DNA of 64,000 bases from the NCBI GenBank assembly GCA_964633715.1, contig CAZWHQ010000003.1, positions 1-64,000 of the forward strand. Direction: 5' to 3'. How positions within the stretch are numbered: the stretch's first letter is position 1; each line of letters starts with the position of its first letter. The stretch is from JAUWVG01 sp964633715 (GTDB lineage Bacteria > Acidobacteriota > Aminicenantia > Aminicenantales > Aminicenantaceae). The notes under the pieces were generated by a model that worked only from the letters and a program-made list of their open reading frames with translations, was not told the origin of the DNA and searched no databases. Of the stretch, positions 60,171-64,000 are shown piece by piece. The translations under genes were made by a program, and so were the position numbers.

Positions 60171-60205
60171 AAGTGCGTCTCTTTTTTTTGTTTTTTCTTA
60201 TAACC

Positions 60206-60275
60206 TACTGTAATTATAGGATTTATAATAGATTAAAAATACATTACAGTATAGCACACTCAATCCCGCTGTCAA
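60206..60275 (-). promoter_or_regulatory. Promoter and inverted-repeat operator of the Hdr-Kor-Frd operon
   Basis: On the minus strand a perfect -35 TTGACA (60270-60275) and -10 TATACT (60248-60253) are 16 bases apart. The inverted repeat TACTGTAAT (60206-60214) / ATTACAGTA (60243-60251) has its proximal arm over the -10 box and its distal arm about 30 bases into the transcript. This is a classic position for a repressor. The half-site does not match the Rex, Fnr or NrdR consensus I know. Confidence 0.65.
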
Positions 60276-60409
60276 GAAAATTCAAATAATTATTCAGAGA
60301 TAAAAAAAGAGAAAAAAAACATGGGTATTTTTTTCTTTTTTTGCTCGAAAAATAGTTAAAAAGCTTTCAATTTTGAGCAGTGAAATCATCCCGATGAAGC
60401 GACGTTAAC

Positions 60410-62551
60410 CTATTGGACTCCTTTCTTGAAACCCCAAAAAATAAAGATCAGACAGAAAGAGTTGAGGAGAAGAATATACTTGATGAGATGTGAAAATCCC
60501 AGAAGCGGGATGAGGAAAGCCGATGTCGCGATAGCCCCCACAAAGGATCCCAATAAGTCTAAACCATAACCCAAGCCCAAGTTCCTTTTATCTCGACAGT
60601 ACAATTTATTGGACATAATAAATAAAAGGCCATTTAATAGACCGAGAGAAAAAAGGAATAAAAAAAACAAGTTTTCAGCGGGTCGGTATTGAATGAAATA
60701 GGAAAAAATTATTATAGCCACTACAAGTCCTGCTTGAATTTGGATCATATGTCCAAAAAATATCTTCATTTTACGACCGACAATTGCTCCCCCAAAAAGC
60801 CCAATCATAAAAGAAGCCAATAGCAGGGATATCTTGAAATAGAAAAATCCATAGACTGTTTGATAGAAGAGTATTGTGATGATCTCGACAATAAGAGTCG
60901 TCAATCCCATTACAAAAAGGGGTGTAAGGGTAAAGATTGATTTTTGTTTCCTCTTCAAACCCAGGACAAAGAGGATCAGCACAAAAAGGGCCAAGGGGAT
61001 ATCTAGAAGCCAAAAAGAGGGCAGTTGGGATAACCAAGATAATAGCTTGGATTCAGCTGACCGGAATTGCTTACTCCAAAGGACTGAGCTGTAAAAATAA
61101 CTTATGGGAGCCAAGTCTAAATTCAGTCTTTTTTGCCCCGACAAAACCGTCTCTTTAAGCGTGAAAATCCGCAAAGGATTTAAGCGTGAACGAAGGAGTT
61201 CCGGAGACACGAATACATTGTTAAGACCTAAAGAAAGGATGCTTTCTATCAGATCTTCTGCATAAAGCGGAGGTAAAATGGAAGATGCCAGAAATATATT
61301 TGTATCTCCGGGGATGATCTCAACGGCAGAAAAGACGCTTGCTAACGTGCAGTATAGGGATGACAGAAAATCTTGCTGCTCCCGGCTTATATAATTTTCA
61401 GCCGAAGAGACACGAAATGTGAGAATCCCATTGGGGCTAAGTTTTTCTTTAGCCGAGAGAAAAAACTCCCTCGTATAAAATCTGTTGATCAAGGCAGAAG
61501 TGGGATCAGACAGATTGAGGATAATCACATCATACTTTTGTGATGTCCGGTTTAGAAAGGCTCTCCCATCCTCATAAAAAATTTGTACACGAGGATTCTG
61601 AAATAGACCTGAAATATCTTCGGGAAGAAAACGTATGGACAAACGAATAATCTCTGGATTCAATTCTACACAATCCACCTTTGTGTGAGGGTACTTGAGG
61701 ATTTCCTTGATTTCCTCTCCCGATCCTCCTCCGATCAGCAGGATATTTACTGCATCTGGCTTATTCAGGAGTGCGAAGTGAGTTATTTCTTCCGCAGACG
61801 CAGGATTTGGGTAACTGTAGATGGGAACACTGTTGCTATATAGAGAAATCTGTTCCCCTGTTTTTAAAACATGAAGTGTGCCATAGGCGGTATCCTGACT
61901 TTCGATAAGAGAGAGGGGTTTCCAGTAGATTTTTTGACTGGGAAAATCTGCAAACCAGAGGCCTGCCATTAAAAGCAATGAGACGACAAAAAGAGGAAAG
62001 GACCTCAATTTTTTAAAGGAAATGAAAAAAACAAAGGCAATTAAAACTCCCAGGATCGATCCCATCTGCCAGTTTGAAAAAAAAGGAATGAGGAGAAAAT
62101 TGACAAAGAGCCCTGCAAAGGCCGATCCCAGGGATTCAAGAATATAGACTGTGGAGAGCTGTCCTTTTGTGTAATAAATATTGAAGACAAAGAGCAGTCC
62201 TAGGGGAAATCCAATAAAAAACGATAAAATAAAGGCGGTGATAAAGATGGAAAAAGTGCCTGCTGGTTCCCCCGGCAGTGCTTGAAAAACGAAGCGGGAC
62301 AAGCGAAGACCAAAAAGACAGAAAGCAAATAAGATAATGAGAATAAAATTAAAGGAAAGCAGCTTTATGGAGCTGAATTTAAATTTGTATGCAATTATAC
62401 TTCCCAATCCTCCCCAGAATAGCCATGTTCCCAAAATAAAACCAAAAGTGAGTTCGTTTCCAAAAAAATGGATGGTAAATTCTCTGATAAGGATAATCTG
62501 GAAGGAGAGGGCGGAAAATCCCAAAAGAAAAGGAGGGACAGCTTTTCTCAC
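60410..62551 (-). CDS. Polytopic membrane protein with spermidine-synthase domain
   Basis: 713 residues. About six to seven N-terminal helices (residues 5-210) and about seven C-terminal helices (from ~490) flank a methyltransferase-like SpeE domain (about 245-430) with LLIGGGSGEEIKEIL, VDCVELNPEIIRLS, YEDGRAFLNRTSQKYDVIILNLSDP. The decarboxylated-SAM gatekeeper residues are not clearly kept, so polyamine synthesis is unproven. It is downstream of the radical SAM gene on the same strand (13-base gap). Confidence 0.8.
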   Translation of the reverse strand: MRKAVPPFLLGFSALSFQIILIREFTIHFFGNELTFGFILGTWLFWGGLGSIIAYKFKFSSIKLLSFNFILIILFAFCLFGLRLSRFVFQALPGEPAGTFSIFITAFILSFFIGFPLGLLFVFNIYYTKGQLSTVYILESLGSAFAGLFVNFLLIPFFSNWQMGSILGVLIAFVFFISFKKLRSFPLFVVSLLLMAGLWFADFPSQKIYWKPLSLIESQDTAYGTLHVLKTGEQISLYSNSVPIYSYPNPASAEEITHFALLNKPDAVNILLIGGGSGEEIKEILKYPHTKVDCVELNPEIIRLSIRFLPEDISGLFQNPRVQIFYEDGRAFLNRTSQKYDVIILNLSDPTSALINRFYTREFFLSAKEKLSPNGILTFRVSSAENYISREQQDFLSSLYCTLASVFSAVEIIPGDTNIFLASSILPPLYAEDLIESILSLGLNNVFVSPELLRSRLNPLRIFTLKETVLSGQKRLNLDLAPISYFYSSVLWSKQFRSAESKLLSWLSQLPSFWLLDIPLALFVLILFVLGLKRKQKSIFTLTPLFVMGLTTLIVEIITILFYQTVYGFFYFKISLLLASFMIGLFGGAIVGRKMKIFFGHMIQIQAGLVVAIIIFSYFIQYRPAENLFFLFLFSLGLLNGLLFIMSNKLYCRDKRNLGLGYGLDLLGSFVGAIATSAFLIPLLGFSHLIKYILLLNSFCLIFIFWGFKKGVQ

Positions 62552-62563
62552 TGTATTGTTAAT

Positions 62564-63685
62564 CTAAATCCATATTCCAGGAATGGTATTCTGGCAGAAT
62601 TTGCACAAACCTTTGTCTATCTTTATATCCTTTATCTCATAACCTCGGCGTTGGATGACGATGTTATGACATTGGGGACAATATGTATTTTCAGCCGGAT
62701 GACCGGGAACATTTCCGATGTAAACATAGTGCAGTCCTTCCTCCTTTGCCGTATCGTGGATTTGCACCAGGGTAGAAAGAGGAGTTGGAGGCAGATTTTT
62801 CATCAGGTACATCGGATGGAAACGGGAGAAATGTAATGGAACATCTGGCCCGATTTCTGCTTTTAGCCAGCGGCACAATTGTCTGATTTCTTCCAGGCTG
62901 TCATTCAAACTGGGAATAACGAGATAGACGATTTCCAGCCAAACTTCACTTTTAGCAATCTCGGTTATCGCATTCAGGACTGGTTTCAGTTCTCCCCTGA
63001 CATACTTGGTGTAAAACTCCTGATTAAATGCTTTTAAATCCACTTTTATCCCGTCCACAACTCCCAAAAGTTCTTGAAGGGGCTCAGGGTTAATATGTCC
63101 TCCTGTGACGACGACATTCCGGATGGTTTGTTGAGAGGCCTCTTGAGCGGAGTCTACCATGTATTCAAAGAAGACAACTGGTTCAGAATAGGTGTAGGCG
63201 ATTATAGGGCTGCCGTATTTTTTGGCCTGAAGCGCCACCGAAGCCGGAGGCAGATCGATGTGGCGGATTTGTTCCGGCCGAACTTGGGAGATCTCCCAAT
63301 TTTGGCAGAATTTACAGTTGACATTGCATCCAGCTGTAGCAATAGAAAGAGCCTTTTTTCCGGGAAGGAAGTGGAAGAATGGTTTTTTTTCTATTGGATC
63401 GATGTTGAGGGAACACGCTTTTCCGTAGACTAAGGTGTAGTAAATGCCATCATTGTTTTCTCGAACGCCGCAGTAGCCGCGTTCTTTATCTCCCAATCGG
63501 CACGCCCTGGGGCACAATTCGCACTCTATTTCCCGGTCTTCCAATTTTTTATAATACCGAGCCTCGACATGAGACAGATTTGCAAATTCTTGAAAAGCGG
63601 AGAGGTCCTCGAGAAATATTGGAAGACCGGAGCAGGCAATAGCTCCTGTTCCTCCAAGCATCTTGAAGAACTGTCGTCGCTTCAT
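62564..63685 (-). CDS. AmmeMemoRadiSam-type radical SAM protein with Tat signal
   Basis: 373 residues. A twin-arginine-like N-terminus (KRRQFFKMLGGTGAIACSG) precedes the radical SAM core with CNVNCKFCQNW (CX3CX2C). An upstream Cys-rich segment (ECELCPRACRLGDKERGYCG) and a C-terminal zinc-ribbon-like part (YCPQCHN, CKFCQN) complete the family layout of the AmmeMemoRadiSam radical SAM enzymes. Export of a radical SAM enzyme is odd, as these need intracellular reductants; the Tat-like part may instead be a membrane anchor. Confidence 0.86.
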   Translation of the reverse strand: MKRRQFFKMLGGTGAIACSGLPIFLEDLSAFQEFANLSHVEARYYKKLEDREIECELCPRACRLGDKERGYCGVRENNDGIYYTLVYGKACSLNIDPIEKKPFFHFLPGKKALSIATAGCNVNCKFCQNWEISQVRPEQIRHIDLPPASVALQAKKYGSPIIAYTYSEPVVFFEYMVDSAQEASQQTIRNVVVTGGHINPEPLQELLGVVDGIKVDLKAFNQEFYTKYVRGELKPVLNAITEIAKSEVWLEIVYLVIPSLNDSLEEIRQLCRWLKAEIGPDVPLHFSRFHPMYLMKNLPPTPLSTLVQIHDTAKEEGLHYVYIGNVPGHPAENTYCPQCHNIVIQRRGYEIKDIKIDKGLCKFCQNTIPGIWI

Positions 63686-63715
63686 GATTTTTTTCTTGGT
63701 GGTGTGTCCATCATT

Positions 63716-64000
63716 TTATACTTCATCTTCGAAAATCTTTATTTCATCATCCGCGTTCTTGCCTAAACCCATGTTTGCAGCTGTTTTAAGATAATCCGGT
63801 TCTCTCTGTTCTTCTTTCAGAGAGGGGAGACCGTTTTTTGCTCTCAGTTTTTCTATTATCTTCCAGCCGACAAAATCAGCTGCGACTGGATCTACGCTAA
63901 AAATGAAGGCACCATAGTGGGTGGCCCATTTAGCATGATAGGAGGGTCCTCTGTGGAACTGCACAGTCAAGGCGTCTATAATGGTCAATTTGTGAGTTTT
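63716..64000 (-). CDS. DUF362 protein, C-terminal part (runs off the window)
   Basis: The frame is open from the right edge to the stop at 63716. The visible ~94 residues include AFIFSVDPVAADFVGWKIIEKL, the conserved end of DUF362 proteins, which often carry Fe-S clusters. The start lies beyond 64000, so the TTG at 63988 is not the start. It is the first visible gene of the DUF362 - radical SAM - spermidine-synthase-like operon. Confidence 0.8.
   Translation of the reverse strand, partial: KTHKLTIIDALTVQFHRGPSYHAKWATHYGAFIFSVDPVAADFVGWKIIEKLRAKNGLPSLKEEQREPDYLKTAANMGLGKNADDEIKIFEDEV

Overview
The window looks like a chromosomal piece from an uncultured, Gram-negative, strictly anaerobic bacterium. 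A candidate phylum near Acidobacteriota, such as Aminicenantes, is my best guess. That is an inference from gene style: DUF5916 barrels, long BNR-propeller proteins, DUF6599-type lipoproteins and soluble Hdr/Kor/Flox-type enzymes. There is no 16S rRNA to prove it. Outer-membrane barrels and lipoproteins indicate two membranes. There are no oxidases, phage structural genes, transposases or CRISPR arrays.

Layout. 1-3660 is a disturbed region: khpA, three copies of a diverged repeat, two damaged halves of a tRNA-Arg(CCG), an octaheme cytochrome coupled to a tiny DUF1761-like gene, a carboxymuconolactone-decarboxylase-like gene, and the C-terminal remnant of a third arginase-family gene. 3664-9737 holds exported proteins (DUF3810 zincin-like, lipoprotein, two arginase-family paralogues with missing metal ligands, DUF5916 barrel). 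9773-13707 holds a FemAB/BcsL-type acyltransferase, an MshA-like glycosyltransferase, a PIG-L deacetylase and an MshD-like tandem-GNAT protein. This set resembles a mycothiol/bacillithiol-type low-molecular-weight thiol pathway without the usual cysteine ligase. 13840-25995 holds transketolase, a nuclease, a BNR propeller, a GlcD-type oxidase, a DHODH-like protein, an ACT protein, an inactive/active M42 peptidase pair and a barrel protein. 26042-33253 holds SRP RNA, DapA-like, CobO, serS, two tRNA-Ser genes bracketing a 192-bp inverted-repeat element, a DUF6599-type lipoprotein, mutY and a small barrel.

33379-36990 pairs a transmembrane Ser/Thr kinase with a PEGA/NHL exported protein. argS then lies divergent to a glycine operon (gcvT-gcvH-gcvPA-gcvPB-glyQ-glyS) that both uses glycine and charges it onto tRNA. 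A PilZ / K+ channel / FHA mini-operon follows on the minus strand.

The most striking block is a single minus-strand operon of 13 genes (60170 down to 48208): hdrC-hdrB-korD-korA-korB-korC-hdrA-mvhD-two 4Fe-4S proteins-a FAD/NAD(P) reductase-frdB-frdA. It starts from a clear sigma70-type promoter that carries an inverted-repeat operator. It reads as a soluble, probably flavin-bifurcating machine linking 2-oxoacid oxidation, ferredoxin, NAD(H) and fumarate/succinate, with no membrane anchor and no DsrC in the operon. The window ends in a DUF362 - Tat-type radical SAM - spermidine-synthase-like membrane protein operon that runs off the right edge.
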